Numbered from the stretch's first letter, positions 1 through 9,299 are shown. The stretch is DNA of 64,000 nt from Leptolyngbya sp. SIO1E4 (GCA_010672825.2 JAAHFU020000005.1:492230-556229), one strand, 5' to 3'. Numbers and translations: made by a program. Notes: generated by a model not told the origin, from the letters alone.

Positions 1-1
1 G

Positions 2-205
2 GTTGAGGTTCGAGTGATGGATAGTAATGCCGATACTCGTTATCTCGTGATTCCTCTGAGACCTCAAGGAACAGAAAACTGGAGCGAGGAGACCCTACGT
101 CAACTTGTCACACGCGACAGTATGATCGGCGTTGCGGTGGCCGAGTCGCCTTTGTTCTTAAATAAGAGATCTGACAAAGCACAAGCATCGGAGATCATTT
201 ACTGA
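2..205 (+). CDS. nitrile hydratase alpha-like subunit, C-terminal end (partial)
   Basis: The reading frame is open from the first base of the window, so the gene starts upstream. The 67 visible residues match the end of the nitrile hydratase alpha subunit at 3103-3726: [21 protein letters not shown] here aligns with VEVRLWDTSGQIRWWVLPMRP there, and the later TxxSMIGVA aligns with TPEAMMGVA. It has a longer, unrelated tail of about 15 residues. The metal-binding VCTLCSCY segment would lie outside the window, so cofactor type and activity cannot be judged. It may be a second nitrile hydratase alpha, a thiocyanate hydrolase gamma-like protein, or a fragment left by duplication. It lies about 400 bp upstream of, and in the same direction as, the complete nitrile hydratase operon. 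Confidence 0.75.
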   Translation, partial: VEVRVMDSNADTRYLVIPLRPQGTENWSEETLRQLVTRDSMIGVAVAESPLFLNKRSDKAQASEIIY

Positions 206-384
206 AAAGCGAAGTTAATATTCACAACCTTCATTCAATTTTGAGGAAAATGGTTGCCCGTTACTGTGCCTTTCTTTAGGTAGAATCATTCTCCAAAGAA
301 GATCTTAATTTCTATCCTTAAAGGTGACAGTGATTCCATCTCATATTGTGTCTGCTTACGACAAAAACAAGAAAGTTTAACTGC

Positions 385-431
385 ATGCAGAAAATGCATA
401 AATTGACGCTTATAATAACAATTAAATTATT
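385..431 (+). promoter_or_regulatory. candidate promoter of the nitrile hydratase operon
   Basis: The 206-607 gap has no convincing gene. It holds TTGACG at 403-408, a perfect TATAAT at 411-416 and a second AT-rich hexamer (ATTATT, 426-431) at 17 bp from TTGACG. Just upstream is an inverted repeat ATGCA-N5-TGCAT at 385-399 that could be an operator. The exact -35/-10 pairing is ambiguous. The rest of the gap shows nothing I can name. Confidence 0.4.
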
Positions 432-607
432 TCAGTGGCTCTGGTTTTTTGGCTCTGCATGAGTACAAATCAAGGTTAGAGCTTGGGTCTTGAAGTATTT
501 TTTACTCCGGTAAATTTGAGCTGCTTTTGGGCTGAGGTCTGTCTAGATTCATGGTCTTAATAATCGAGTAATAGAGTGGCCAGTATCCCTGTAAAGAGGT
601 GTGTTTT

Positions 608-1111
608 ATGAAGCAATCAGAAGCGTTGACGATTAGTATTGGTGTCTTAGGTGGGGTTGATGTTTTTCTGACGGCGACGGTGATTCCGGTACCCGTTTGG
701 GTGACGTTTACAGCTTGGGCTTCGTTCTTTATCGTCGGCGGTGGCACCCGCGGGTTCGTGAAATCGGTTGCCTGTAACATTACCGGCATCATCATCGCGG
801 CCTTGTCGCTCTTGGCCATTGGGCTCATTGGTAATACGCCGCTAGTGGCGGCCATTTGTGTGGGCATTGGCAGTGCCGCCATGGTGCAGGCCTCCAAACT
901 GCCCTTTACCCACGGCATCACCCCCGCGATTGTTTGGGGCTTCTCCCAGACGGTGGGCACGGTTGCCGTCACTGGGCTGCCCGTCACGGCCCCGTTGCCC
1001 AACAATCCCGTGTTGATTGCGATCGCGGCCATGATCTTGGGCGCCATTTTCGGCTATCTTTCCGAGGCTTGGGGTAATGCCATGACGTCGTCGCTACAGC
1101 CAGAAAGGTAA
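608..1111 (+). CDS. DUF1097 family membrane protein
   Basis: A 167-residue, highly hydrophobic protein with about five predicted membrane segments and short Gly/Pro-rich loops, resembling the DUF1097 family of inner-membrane proteins. The ATG at 608 is chosen because AAAGAGGTG lies just before it; the GTG at 599 would overlap that site. It is the first gene of the nitrile hydratase operon, 54 bp before the CobW gene. Its function is not established. The position suggests import of a substrate (nitrile, cyanate or a related small molecule) or of the metal, but that is inference from context only. Confidence 0.7.
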   Translation: MKQSEALTISIGVLGGVDVFLTATVIPVPVWVTFTAWASFFIVGGGTRGFVKSVACNITGIIIAALSLLAIGLIGNTPLVAAICVGIGSAAMVQASKLPFTHGITPAIVWGFSQTVGTVAVTGLPVTAPLPNNPVLIAIAAMILGAIFGYLSEAWGNAMTSSLQPER

Positions 1112-1165
1112 AGGTTTCGCAGCCGTTCAGCTTTCAGCCGCTAGTTCAGGGAGTTTCCAATACTT

Positions 1166-2149
1166 ATGGCATTGATTCAAAAAGTTCCAGTAACCGTCCT
1201 TACAGGCTATTTAGGGGCGGGCAAAACCACGTTACTCAACCGCATCTTGACTGAAAACCACGGTCAACGTGTTGCTGTCATTGTCAATGAATTTGGTGAG
1301 GTCGGGATTGACCATCAGTTAGTCATTGATGCCGACGAAGAAATTTTTGAGATGAACAACGGCTGCATCTGCTGTACTGTTCGCGGCGATCTCATCCGCA
1401 TTATTGGCAATCTCATGGCCCAGGGTGAGCCCTTTGACCATCTCGTGATTGAAACGACGGGCTTGGCCGATCCGGCACCGGTGATTCAATCCTTTTTCAC
1501 CGATGAGGTGATGGCGCGGCAAACGCAGCTTGATGCGGTGGTGACGGTGGTGGATGCCAAGCACGTCGAAGCCCATTGGGATAGCCATGAAGTGCAGGAG
1601 CAAGTCGCATTTGCCGATGTGCTCCTGCTTAATAAAACGGATTTGATTGCGCCCGAACAGTTGCAGGCTTTGGAAGCAAAAGTGCGGGGCATTAATGCGA
1701 TCGCCACTATCCACACTACTCAAAACTGCGAGATTAGCCTGGACAAGCTGCTGGGCGTGCAGGCCTTTGACCTGAAGAATGCCCTGAGCATTGATCCGCA
1801 ATTTTTAGAAGACGATGCCCATGAGCATGATGACTCGGTGTATTCCGTCGCGATTACCGCCACCGGCACCGTGGATAGTGACAAACTTAATCGCTGGCTG
1901 TATCAGCTAGTGCAGGCCAAAGGGGCCGACATCTTTCGCATGAAAGGTATTTTAGATATCGATCATGCCGACCGGCGCTTTGTGTTTCAGGGCGTGCACA
2001 TGACCTTAGATGGTCGCCCTGGCAAACCCTGGCTGCCCAGTGAGCAGCGCCATAGTGAGCTGGTTTTTATTGGCCGCAATCTGGATGAAGATGAGCTGCG
2101 CCAAGGCTTCCAAGCCTGTCTGATGCCGGTGTATGCCGACGTGACCTGA
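1166..2149 (+). CDS. CobW/P47K family GTPase, probable nitrile hydratase metallochaperone
   Basis: A 327-residue cytoplasmic G3E GTPase. Walker A is GYLGAGKT (residues 14-21), the CobW metal-binding CxCC motif is C67-I-C69-C70, an acidic/His-rich stretch HEHDD follows around residue 223, and the CobW C-terminal domain occupies roughly residues 230-320. Family members load metals, and P47K-type proteins act as activators of nitrile hydratase. Here the next genes are the beta and alpha subunits of a cobalt-type enzyme, so a Co-delivery role is the natural reading. It is 49 bp upstream of the beta subunit gene and belongs to the same operon. Length and motifs are normal for the family. Confidence 0.9.
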   Translation: MALIQKVPVTVLTGYLGAGKTTLLNRILTENHGQRVAVIVNEFGEVGIDHQLVIDADEEIFEMNNGCICCTVRGDLIRIIGNLMAQGEPFDHLVIETTGLADPAPVIQSFFTDEVMARQTQLDAVVTVVDAKHVEAHWDSHEVQEQVAFADVLLLNKTDLIAPEQLQALEAKVRGINAIATIHTTQNCEISLDKLLGVQAFDLKNALSIDPQFLEDDAHEHDDSVYSVAITATGTVDSDKLNRWLYQLVQAKGADIFRMKGILDIDHADRRFVFQGVHMTLDGRPGKPWLPSEQRHSELVFIGRNLDEDELRQGFQACLMPVYADVT

Positions 2150-2198
2150 CCGGTTTTGGTCGGGCCTTGATTGACCTTGTTGAAAGTGACCTAATCTG

Positions 2199-2954
2199 AT
2201 GAAACTACAGCACTATCTGGGGGGTTTAGAAAACTTAGACCCCGTAAATTTTGAAACCCAGGTTTTTGTCGAACCGTGGGAACAGCGCATTTTTGGCATT
2301 CATACCGCGATGATGGCCCTCAGCAATCACCTGGGGGAGTCGCTACCCGATTACGACATCGAGCAGGTGCCCACAGAGTTCAAAAGCTTTTGGACCTGGG
2401 GCCATTTGCGCATGGGGGCCGAAGGCATGCACCCCTTTGAATATTTTCAGCTGCGTTATTACGAAAAGTGGTTAGGCGGTATCTCCGGTTTCTTTGTGGA
2501 GGAAGGCTACATCACCCAAGAAGAATTGGACCAGCGAACAGCGGAAATTTTGGCCGATGAGGCCAAAGCCCAAGCGCCGCTGCCCAGCGGCGGTGACGCC
2601 GCCATTGATAAGCAAGTGGTGAACTACTTGACCAAAGGGGATTCGCCGATGCGACCCCTGCCCGCCGCCCCGAGGTTTAGCGTGGGCGATCGCGTGCGGG
2701 TCAAAAATGTCGTCTCCGCAGACCACACGCGCCTGCCTGGCCACATCCGCGGCCGCGTGGCAGAAATCGTCAAAGTCTATGACGAGGCCTACACTTACTT
2801 TTTTGAGACCACTGATGGCTTAGGCACACCGATGCCGATTTACAGCATCGCCATCAAGGCCACCGACATCTGGGAGACTTCCCTGGCGGATGCCAATTCG
2901 ATCTATTACAACGACGTTTTTGAAGTGTACCTGGAGTATTTGGAAGACGGCTAG
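2199..2954 (+). CDS. nthB: nitrile hydratase beta subunit
   Basis: 251 residues. It starts with the typical MKLQHYLGGLENLDPV-like N-terminus and contains the conserved helical region (WGHLRMGAEGMHPFEYFQLR, about residues 66-85) and the C-terminal SH3-like barrel that begins FSVGDRVRVKN and carries the HTRLPGHIRGRVAEI loop (about 160-250). It pairs with the alpha subunit 3103-3726 to hydrate nitriles to amides. The beta gene comes before alpha, an order common in cobalt-type enzymes. No truncation is seen. There is a 148-bp gap to the alpha gene, within which I see no gene. Confidence 0.95.
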   Translation: MKLQHYLGGLENLDPVNFETQVFVEPWEQRIFGIHTAMMALSNHLGESLPDYDIEQVPTEFKSFWTWGHLRMGAEGMHPFEYFQLRYYEKWLGGISGFFVEEGYITQEELDQRTAEILADEAKAQAPLPSGGDAAIDKQVVNYLTKGDSPMRPLPAAPRFSVGDRVRVKNVVSADHTRLPGHIRGRVAEIVKVYDEAYTYFFETTDGLGTPMPIYSIAIKATDIWETSLADANSIYYNDVFEVYLEYLEDG

Positions 2955-3102
2955 GGCCAAGCCTGATCACCTGTGAACACGTTAGTCAGGGCCTGCCACC
3001 GCTTCGAGCCCGCGGTTGCCCAGGTGAAATCGCCTGACCATTGCCAAAGTCATTCTTTTGCCTAACGAATTCCTTTGAACCTTACACCGAGAGGAGCGTG
3101 TA

Positions 3103-3726
3103 ATGCCCAGTAACTATCCAGGATTTGGCTATCCTGCCGATCGAGAAACCGTCAGTGCTGCCAAGGTCAAAGCCCTAGAATCGCTGCTGATTGAGAAGGG
3201 CGTGATTACCAGCAATACGGTCGATACCGTGCTCAGCCATTTTGAGACCAAGATGGGGCCGTTTAACGGGGCCAAGCTGGTGGCGCGGGCGTGGGTAGAC
3301 CCCGAATTCAAAGAGTTGCTAGTAGCCGACTGCAATGCCGCCTGCCAGCAAATGGATTTTCCTGAAGGCATGTCCGGGGCTGAAGGGGAGCACATGCGCG
3401 TGGCCGAAAACACGCCAGAAGTCCATAACGTTATTGTCTGTACCCTGTGTTCCTGTTATCCCTGGCCCACCCTGGGGCTGCCCCCCTACTGGTACAAAGA
3501 CCCGACGTTTCGGGCGCGAGTCACGCGGGAACCGCGCGTCGTTTTGTCAGAGTTTGGGGTAGAGCTGGACGATTCGGTCGAGGTGCGCCTGTGGGATACC
3601 AGCGGTCAGATTCGCTGGTGGGTGCTGCCCATGCGGCCTGCGGGCACTGAAGGCATGAGTGAGGAAGAGCTCGCGGCTCTGCTCACGCCGGAGGCCATGA
3701 TGGGCGTGGCGACGGTCAAGGTTTAA
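3103..3726 (+). CDS. nthA: nitrile hydratase alpha subunit, cobalt type
   Basis: 207 residues, the metal-carrying subunit. The active-site motif VCTLCSCY places the ligands at C113, C116 and C118, followed by PWPTLGLPPYWYK. Thr after the first Cys and Tyr after the last are the signature of the cobalt enzymes; iron enzymes have VCSLCSCT. Two of these Cys residues are normally oxidised to sulfinic and sulfenic acids. A strong ribosome site GAGAGGAG lies 6-7 bases before the ATG. It is followed 62 bp later by the accessory protein. This is the complete paralogue of the fragment at positions 2-205. Confidence 0.96.
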   Translation: MPSNYPGFGYPADRETVSAAKVKALESLLIEKGVITSNTVDTVLSHFETKMGPFNGAKLVARAWVDPEFKELLVADCNAACQQMDFPEGMSGAEGEHMRVAENTPEVHNVIVCTLCSCYPWPTLGLPPYWYKDPTFRARVTREPRVVLSEFGVELDDSVEVRLWDTSGQIRWWVLPMRPAGTEGMSEEELAALLTPEAMMGVATVKV

Positions 3727-3788
3727 GCCCCTTGCCTGCTGCCCCCTGACAACGACCCTCCAATTCAGTTCTCCATTTGTCTCTGGTC

Positions 3789-4142
3789 ATGTTTACTAAA
3801 TTTGAACACTTTGCCGCCACCAGTTTGATGGGCTCTCCTGAAGAGGCACCCCCCCGTCAGGATGGACATCTCCAGTTCGATCGCGAGTGGGAAAAGCTGG
3901 CCTTTGGGGTAGCGATCGCCCTTTCTAAGCAGGGCTATTTTGAATGGGAAGACTTTCGTCAAACGCTGATCGCTACCATCGCCGATTGGGAAGCAACCCA
4001 CGAGCTAGATGACCCCGAGTGGGACTATTACCAGTGCTGGCTGGCCGCCCTTGAAAAATTGGTGGTCGATGCTGAGGTTGTGGATGCTAAGGAATGGCAA
4101 ACCCTTGTGGTTCAACTGCTGGATTGCAAAGCCACGACCTGA
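3789..4142 (+). CDS. nitrile hydratase accessory/activator protein
   Basis: A 117-residue acidic, Trp-rich protein that matches the small nitrile hydratase accessory family: FDREWEKLAFGVAIALSKQGYFEWEDFR, then DDPEWDYYQCWLAALEKLV. These proteins resemble the N-terminal half of the beta subunit and, in cobalt enzymes, carry the alpha subunit and help insert cobalt. The ATG at 3789 gives MFTKFEHFAATSLMG; the in-frame TTG at 3777 adds only four residues and is less likely. It completes the cobW-beta-alpha-accessory set, so the operon encodes everything expected except a working cobalt permease (see the broken hupE after it). Confidence 0.88.
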   Translation: MFTKFEHFAATSLMGSPEEAPPRQDGHLQFDREWEKLAFGVAIALSKQGYFEWEDFRQTLIATIADWEATHELDDPEWDYYQCWLAALEKLVVDAEVVDAKEWQTLVVQLLDCKATT

Positions 4143-4278
4143 CCATCGCCCTGCTCTCAGCTAACAGCTCACTTTTGTCGACAAATTCTGCATTCCGTTG
4201 TGCCAGGCGGGCTTGTGATTTTCTGCATCCTTGTTCAGTTTCTACTCTTCTATTCATCCCTCAATCGGGAGTCTTCTC

Positions 4279-4745
4279 ATGATTCGTCAGCTTCAATCCC
4301 TATATTCATGCCCATTTTCGCCAATGCTAAAAGCAGCAGCAGCACGATCTCTCCGACCGATTAAAACCAGCTTGATCGCGCTCTTCGGGGCTTTATGCTT
4401 GCTCTCGGTTGCCTTGCCAGCGATGGCCCACCACCCCTTTGGGGCATGACACCCGATAACTGGGTGCAGGGATTTTTATCTGGTCTGGGGCACCCCGTCA
4501 TTGGCCCTGACCACCTTGTTTTCACGATTATCATGGGCCTGTTAGCGACTCAACTTAAGCCCCATTGGCTCGTTCCTGCAGCGTTTCTGGCGGCGGCGTT
4601 GGTCGGTACCGACCTCCACTTGATGGCCCTCGATCTACCCGCTCCAGAGTTTGTGATTTCGCTGTCGGTTTTAGTGTTTGGCGTGCTGGCCGTTTTTGGG
4701 CAAAAACTCAACCTAGTTGCAGTGGTGGCCCTCGCGGTAATAAGG
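4279..4745 (+). pseudogene. hupE/UreJ-type Co/Ni permease, frameshifted and truncated
   Basis: The start (ATG 4279, preceded by GGGAG) encodes a signal-like N-terminus ending in PAMAHHPFG. The frame then stops at a TGA (4447-4449), while the next frame continues as GMTPDNWVQGFLSGLGHPVIGPDHLVF, the typical HupE sequence with its His-rich motif. One missing G in the GGGG run near 4440 explains the shift. Reading then proceeds through three hydrophobic helices to about 4738, where homology ends abruptly in ISL3-type transposase sequence. The second half of the permease is absent. HupE proteins import nickel or cobalt, which fits the cobalt enzyme next door, but this copy cannot make a normal product. 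Confidence 0.85.
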
Positions 4746-5310
4746 TCGTGGCTTGTAGGGATCGAGCAGGCTGCGCCCGAACGTGGCACGGCGCGTGGGG
4801 ATCTCTGGAAAGTCTGGCAAGTGACCGTAGCGTTCAACGGTTTTGAGACTAACGCCTAGCTTCTGTGCAATCGCGGCTTGCAGCCATCCCTGTTCCCGCA
4901 AGGATTTGATCGTCTGCTGTTGCTCTATCTTTCGGTGTTGGTTTTGTCGGATTCGTTGCTGTGCCATCTCCGTGGCAGTTGGCTGTGGGATCGCCACGAC
5001 GATTTCTTCAGGAGTGCTGCAAGGGTGATCTGATGCTGTACTTGTTCAGCCGCTTTCAGCTCCCTGCGGTAGCTACCAAACACTTGCTCTAAAGTTTCAC
5101 TCAAGTTCTTGACCAAGTGAAAGCAATCAGCAACTTACATCGCCTCTGGTGCGCCTTCACTCATGGCCCGTTTGTCGGTTTTGGAGCGGTCGCGTGAGAG
5201 CACTTCTACACCCGGGTGGGCCTGTGGCCACTCGATCAAGATTTCTGCCTGACGGTCTGCCAGTAAGGCAACCAGTTGATGCGTTCCAATTGAATCGCTC
5301 GATGCAATTG
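4745..5310 (-). mobile_element. decayed ISL3-family transposase fragment
   Basis: On the minus strand three segments give one transposase core. First comes LADRQAEILIEWPQAHPGVEVLSRDRSKTDKRAMSEGAPEA (about 5150-5280, with the catalytic Asp of SRDRS), then VADCFHLVKNLSETLEQVFG (about 5060-5130), then a frame change and the helix-turn-helix part LQAAIAQKLGVSLKTVERYGH ending in FGRSLLDPYK (4750-4995). A TAA at about 5131-5133 interrupts the frame where a Gln codon is expected, and a frameshift lies near 5010-5040. The N-terminal end and both terminal repeats are not recognisable. The fragment abuts, and probably destroyed, hupE. Confidence 0.75.
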
Positions 5311-5574
5311 CACCTTGCGGCAGCGCGTATTATAGCCTAGCTCATCATCAGGAGCTTGAAGTTACTTGACTATCCTAAATTTCTCCTCATTTTCCTACAG
5401 GCTGCTTGCCCTAATTTTCAGGGGTTTTATCATAAGGGATGTAAACGGATGGACTTAGCGATGTAAGGAATTATGGCCTTGTTCAGTTGAGTCCAGTACA
5501 TCTGGGGCAAGACAGGGTCTGGGGTTTGGGGTCTAGGGTGTGCTTGATTAGCCTGCATACTGCTATATGTAATA

Positions 5575-5612
5575 GCCTTCTTCAGCCTCCAATTTCGGAG
5601 GATACAGAAGGC
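5575..5612 (-). terminator. hairpin downstream of the TpsB gene
   Basis: GCCTTCT (5575-5581) pairs with AGAAGGC (5606-5612), and inside it CCTCC (5586-5590) pairs with GGAGG (5597-5601) around a 6-base loop. It lies about 45 bp beyond the stop of the minus-strand TpsB gene, the right place for a terminator, although no long T-run follows. The remainder of 5311-5657 contains G-rich low-complexity sequence (5500-5545) and no gene that I can support. Confidence 0.4.
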
Positions 5613-5657
5613 GATCTACCTCAATTTCAGCAGCTGTCGGCCTCAGGTGTGTAAGCC

Positions 5658-7649
5658 CTAAAAGAAGGAGATGTCGATTGAGAAGTAAAGGCCGTTTTCC
5701 TGAAGGCTGTCTTCGTCAGAGTCGATGGAAATCAGAGGAATGCCCCAATCGAAGCGAGTAGTGAAATTTTCGTTGATGGTCAATAATAAGCCGGTGCCGA
5801 TGCCTAGGAGTGTATTGGGGTCGGGGTGGTCGCCATCGTGGTTCCAGCCGTGGCCCACATCAATGAAGGGTGTTATCTGAAGCAGTAAGTCGTTCGTGGG
5901 CTCGCGCAGTACTGGCAAGCGGAGTTCGACCGAGCCTAAAGCACCACTATCCGTCAAGAGTTGATCCTGCCGGTAACCCCGGACAGTGGATTGTCCGCCC
6001 AAGCCAAACTGCTCCAGGGTGAGCAGTGAGTCTGTCGATAGCTGCACGCCCCCTCGCACTAACAACAGTGAATCAGGACCTAAGGAACGAACCCACTGTC
6101 CTTGTCCCTGCCAGGTCAAGAAACGACTATCAGGATCATTCTCATTAATAGTCGCATCCAGCACATCGAGCCCTATATTGAACTGAGATCGCACAGCAAT
6201 GACCTGCTGGCTGTTGCGCTCGGTCCATTCCTGGAAAAAGCGCAGGGCCGAGACACGGGTTCGACCGTCATCATCTGCACCGGGAGACAGTGGGAAGGGA
6301 CCAATATCATTAAGCCCGATAAAGGTTTGGCTTCTTTGGTGTGATGCTGTTAACCCCAGTGCAAATTCTTGGGTTGGCGTTTGCCATAGGGGTTGCCGCA
6401 GCGTCAGTTCATACAAGTCGGAGTCTGAATCAATTTCCAACACGTCAAAGGGGGCTTCAATGACTTCACTCTCGTTAAGGTTGACCAAAAATCTGAGCGT
6501 GCCGTTATGGGGACCCAACGGCAGGGTGTAGTCAATATCAAAGCCGTCGCTCCCTTCGGTGAGGCTATATCCCAAGCTAAGGCGATCGCCAAGTCCCACA
6601 AGATTTGCTTCGGTTAGCCGGAACTGATTGCGAGCCGTCCCGACACTGGGCGAGCGATTATTATCAAACATGTAGGTAGCATCAAAGCTCTTAGCTTCGG
6701 TAACCGCAACCACCAGCAGGTCACTACCGGGTTGGGTACCCGCCTGCAAATCCGCTGCAATACTTTCAATTAAAGGGTCCAGCTGCAGCAGTTGCAGCTT
6801 TTCGAGCAGGCGATTGACATTCAGCGGCGGCGCGGCCCCCACGGCAAGGCGACTGCTGATATAACCCGGATGTAGCCGTCGAGTGCCGGTGATTTGAATA
6901 TCTTCAAGCTGGCCTTCAACCACACTAATCTCCACCACTCCTCCCTCTTCAAAGGTTTGGGATGGTACAAAAGCCCCTGATGTTATGTAACCTGCGTCTA
7001 CATAAAGCTGGGTGATGGCTGAACGGGCTTCTAGCAGTTCTGTAAACGTCAGAGGGCGATTCGTAAAAGGGGCTGTTACAGCGGCCAGTTCTGCTTCTGA
7101 AAAGGCGGTGCTGCCGGTGACCCGAAATCCTGTAACGGTGAACGTGTCTTCACCCGAGGGCACAGAGTCGTCGGGGGGTGGGAGCACGTCAGGGCCTAGG
7201 AGTTCTTCTGGAGAAGGTAAGGTCGGGAGCGGTTCAGGTTCGGGCTCCGGTGCTTCTGGAATGCGCGGAAGCTCCTGAGGCGGAAGTGTGTCCTCAACGG
7301 GGGGAATATCCTGAGGTAGCGTGACTTGAGCCAGTGTAGTTGTCGGCTCTAAGCTCACCACGGCCTCCCTTGAAATTACACGAGCAGCCGTTGCTGACGG
7401 CAGGATGGCAGGGCCGAAATCTGATACTGATTCACCAACCTGTCTCTCTTTATCGGCTTTGTTGGAAGTGCCGGTATGCGTTAAATTTGCCTCTGACGTG
7501 ATATCAACTAGGGAAATTTTGGGAGTCGCCTGGTGAGCCGAATGGGGAAAAGGCTCATCACTTGCAGCCTGGGCCGTGCTGACAAGGCCACTCGCCAAAA
7601 GGGCTGACTCTAAAACAATCCAATACATCCAACGATAGCTCTTCATCAT
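5658..7649 (-). CDS. two-partner secretion outer-membrane pore (TpsB; ShlB/FhaC/HecB family)
   Basis: 663 residues. A signal peptide ends near ALLASGLVSTAQA. A Pro/Glu-rich linker follows (about 105-160), then POTRA domains (about 165-315; FTVTGFRVTGSTAFSEAEL, then VVEISVVEGQLEDIQITG) and a C-terminal 16-strand-type barrel (about 320-663) ending in Phe, with the RGY signature in STVRGYRQDQLL. It would export a TpsA protein with a haemagglutinin-type N-terminal domain across the outer membrane; the large gene at 9399-17237 encodes just that. The two are on the same strand but separated by an NTF2-like gene and its regulator, so they are probably separate transcripts. Confidence 0.9.
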   Translation of the reverse strand: MMKSYRWMYWIVLESALLASGLVSTAQAASDEPFPHSAHQATPKISLVDITSEANLTHTGTSNKADKERQVGESVSDFGPAILPSATAARVISREAVVSLEPTTTLAQVTLPQDIPPVEDTLPPQELPRIPEAPEPEPEPLPTLPSPEELLGPDVLPPPDDSVPSGEDTFTVTGFRVTGSTAFSEAELAAVTAPFTNRPLTFTELLEARSAITQLYVDAGYITSGAFVPSQTFEEGGVVEISVVEGQLEDIQITGTRRLHPGYISSRLAVGAAPPLNVNRLLEKLQLLQLDPLIESIAADLQAGTQPGSDLLVVAVTEAKSFDATYMFDNNRSPSVGTARNQFRLTEANLVGLGDRLSLGYSLTEGSDGFDIDYTLPLGPHNGTLRFLVNLNESEVIEAPFDVLEIDSDSDLYELTLRQPLWQTPTQEFALGLTASHQRSQTFIGLNDIGPFPLSPGADDDGRTRVSALRFFQEWTERNSQQVIAVRSQFNIGLDVLDATINENDPDSRFLTWQGQGQWVRSLGPDSLLLVRGGVQLSTDSLLTLEQFGLGGQSTVRGYRQDQLLTDSGALGSVELRLPVLREPTNDLLLQITPFIDVGHGWNHDGDHPDPNTLLGIGTGLLLTINENFTTRFDWGIPLISIDSDEDSLQENGLYFSIDISFF

Positions 7650-7806
7650 GCCTAGTCCCTCATTACTTAGTGAGGCTAGGCCCCATTATTGAGCTGGTTG
7701 ATTTAGGACGATAATTCCTGATATGGCATATGTATATGACTCTCTTCATAGGGCTTTGTCAGAAAAATTGCAGCTAAGTATAAAACTTCGCGTCCTGATC
7801 TGAGAC

Positions 7807-8244
7807 TTATGCAGCGATTCTAAAGATTTTGTGGCTGAATGAGCTCTGTCCTGTCACATCATCCCGATCGATACCTTCAACTTGTCCTTTGCAGATCTTG
7901 GCTCTTCCATCTTCCTGTATTGCCCAGAGTTCTTTGTGAATAACGCCAGACGCCTTATTCATGCGCCATCTCGACGTAAGAATCGCAGTTTTATCGTCCA
8001 AAACCTCTATTTTCGGGTCAATATATTCAACCTCTGCATAGCCATCAGTAATTAAGTTTTGCCAAAAGGTTTTGATATCATCAGCCCCGTTGAAAGTGCC
8101 AAATGGACGGGTATGCATGACCACACTATCCTCGTATTGGGCTGCGCAACCGGCTGCATCTCCAGTATTGAAGGCAACCTTCCACCTCTCACTCCCTTCA
8201 GAAACCGCTTTCAATACTTTAAACTTATCTGTTGTATCTGTCAT
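7807..8244 (-). CDS. SnoaL/DUF4440-like NTF2-fold protein
   Basis: 145 residues with the NTF2-like pattern: an N-terminal helix, WKVAFNTGDAAGCAAQYEDSVV, a GTFNGADDIKTFWQNL segment, and strands ending in a Trp-rich sheet. Such proteins bind or isomerise small molecules, but no specific activity can be assigned here. It is divergent from the GlxA-family regulator at 8340 with a 95-bp shared promoter region, so that regulator probably controls it. It is a simple soluble protein with no signal peptide, unlike the secretion genes on either side. Confidence 0.65.
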   Translation of the reverse strand: MTDTTDKFKVLKAVSEGSERWKVAFNTGDAAGCAAQYEDSVVMHTRPFGTFNGADDIKTFWQNLITDGYAEVEYIDPKIEVLDDKTAILTSRWRMNKASGVIHKELWAIQEDGRAKICKGQVEGIDRDDVTGQSSFSHKIFRIAA

Positions 8245-8339
8245 GAATTAAGACTTGTATAAATTCATGAGATTAAGCGTAAAAGCAGGCAGCATTCTAG
8301 CATAGTGCCGTATTCGCCAATTTTGGTATTATTTCCGCC

Positions 8340-9299
8340 ATGAGAATTTTTGTCCTTGTCGTTGAAGATCTTTTTGACACTGGACTTACCTCTGTACTAG
8401 ATACCCTTGAGATTGCTAACGAGTTAGCTTTAGAGAAGAGTATAAAAGTGTATTTTGAGGTGACAATCGTAGGCGTTCGCGAGTCCTTACGGACGCGACG
8501 AGGCTTACAGGTTACGCCAAAATTGGCATCCTCATTGTCCCCACCCAATCTGGCTATTGTTCCAGCACTAGCTGTAGCAACACCCGAGGCTTTAAGTAAA
8601 GCCTTACAACGCTCTGATATTAATGATGTAAGAAGTCTTCTCAAGTCTTGGTATCAGGCAAGCACCGTGGTCACTGCAGCATGTACTGGTACCTATATTT
8701 TGGCAGCAACTGGCATACTTGATGGTGTTAAGGCAACTACTCCACTGTGGCTCGCACCTGACTTTCGTAAACGTTTTCCTGAGGTGCTTCTTGATGAATC
8801 AAAAATGCTAGTTGAGCAAAAGCAACAAGTCACTGCAGGAACAGCATTAGCACATTTTGACTTAGCACTATGGATTATTTGTAAGCAGAGTCCTACACTC
8901 GGACAACTTGTCTCTCGTCACCTAATGCTAGATGGGCGTATCTCTAAAACTGTACATGCCATGTCCAATCATTTGGCTAATAGCGACCCGCTTATCGAGC
9001 ACTTCGAAGACTGGACACGTCACAATCTCAATAGTTTCTCCATGGTAGATGTGGCAAAAGAACTGAACACAAGTGAACGCACTTTGCAACGACGATTTCG
9101 AGAAGTTCTGGGTTGTACTCCCATTGCTTTTGTTCAACGTTTAAGAGTTGAGCAGTCTCTTCATCTGCTTCAAACCACAAATGCAAGCATAGAAGATATT
9201 GCAAAATCTGTCGGCTATCAAGATGGTGTCACTTTGCGTACACTACTTCGCAAAAAGACAGGCTGTCACGTTCGGGAACTGCGCAATGCTGGTCAATAG
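8340..9299 (+). CDS. GlxA-family transcriptional regulator (DJ-1/PfpI-like domain plus AraC HTH)
   Basis: 319 residues. Residues 1-190 form a glutamine-amidotransferase-like fold with the elbow TAACTGTYILAATGIL (Cys near residue 113). Residues about 215-315 are an AraC-type double helix-turn-helix (MVDVAKELNTSERTLQRRFREVLG, then IEDIAKSVGYQDGVTLRTLLRKKTG). GlxA-type regulators use the first domain to sense a small ligand and usually regulate neighbouring enzymes. The obvious candidate target is the divergent NTF2-like gene. Its base composition is AT-richer than the flanking secretion genes, which hints that this gene pair was inserted between tpsB and tpsA. Confidence 0.8.
   Translation: MRIFVLVVEDLFDTGLTSVLDTLEIANELALEKSIKVYFEVTIVGVRESLRTRRGLQVTPKLASSLSPPNLAIVPALAVATPEALSKALQRSDINDVRSLLKSWYQASTVVTAACTGTYILAATGILDGVKATTPLWLAPDFRKRFPEVLLDESKMLVEQKQQVTAGTALAHFDLALWIICKQSPTLGQLVSRHLMLDGRISKTVHAMSNHLANSDPLIEHFEDWTRHNLNSFSMVDVAKELNTSERTLQRRFREVLGCTPIAFVQRLRVEQSLHLLQTTNASIEDIAKSVGYQDGVTLRTLLRKKTGCHVRELRNAGQ

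Noticed and set aside
502..1047. 181-residue minus-strand ORF over the DUF1097 gene
   Set aside because: It is antisense to a clear membrane protein gene, has no ribosome site and no domain.
1..4142. Functional link between the real nitrile hydratase genes and the Nif11/NHLP-type RiPP cluster
   Set aside because: The NHLP name reflects ancestry of some leaders with nitrile hydratase alpha; here the leader is Nif11-type and lies 60 kb away under another regulatory element. Co-location is most likely chance.
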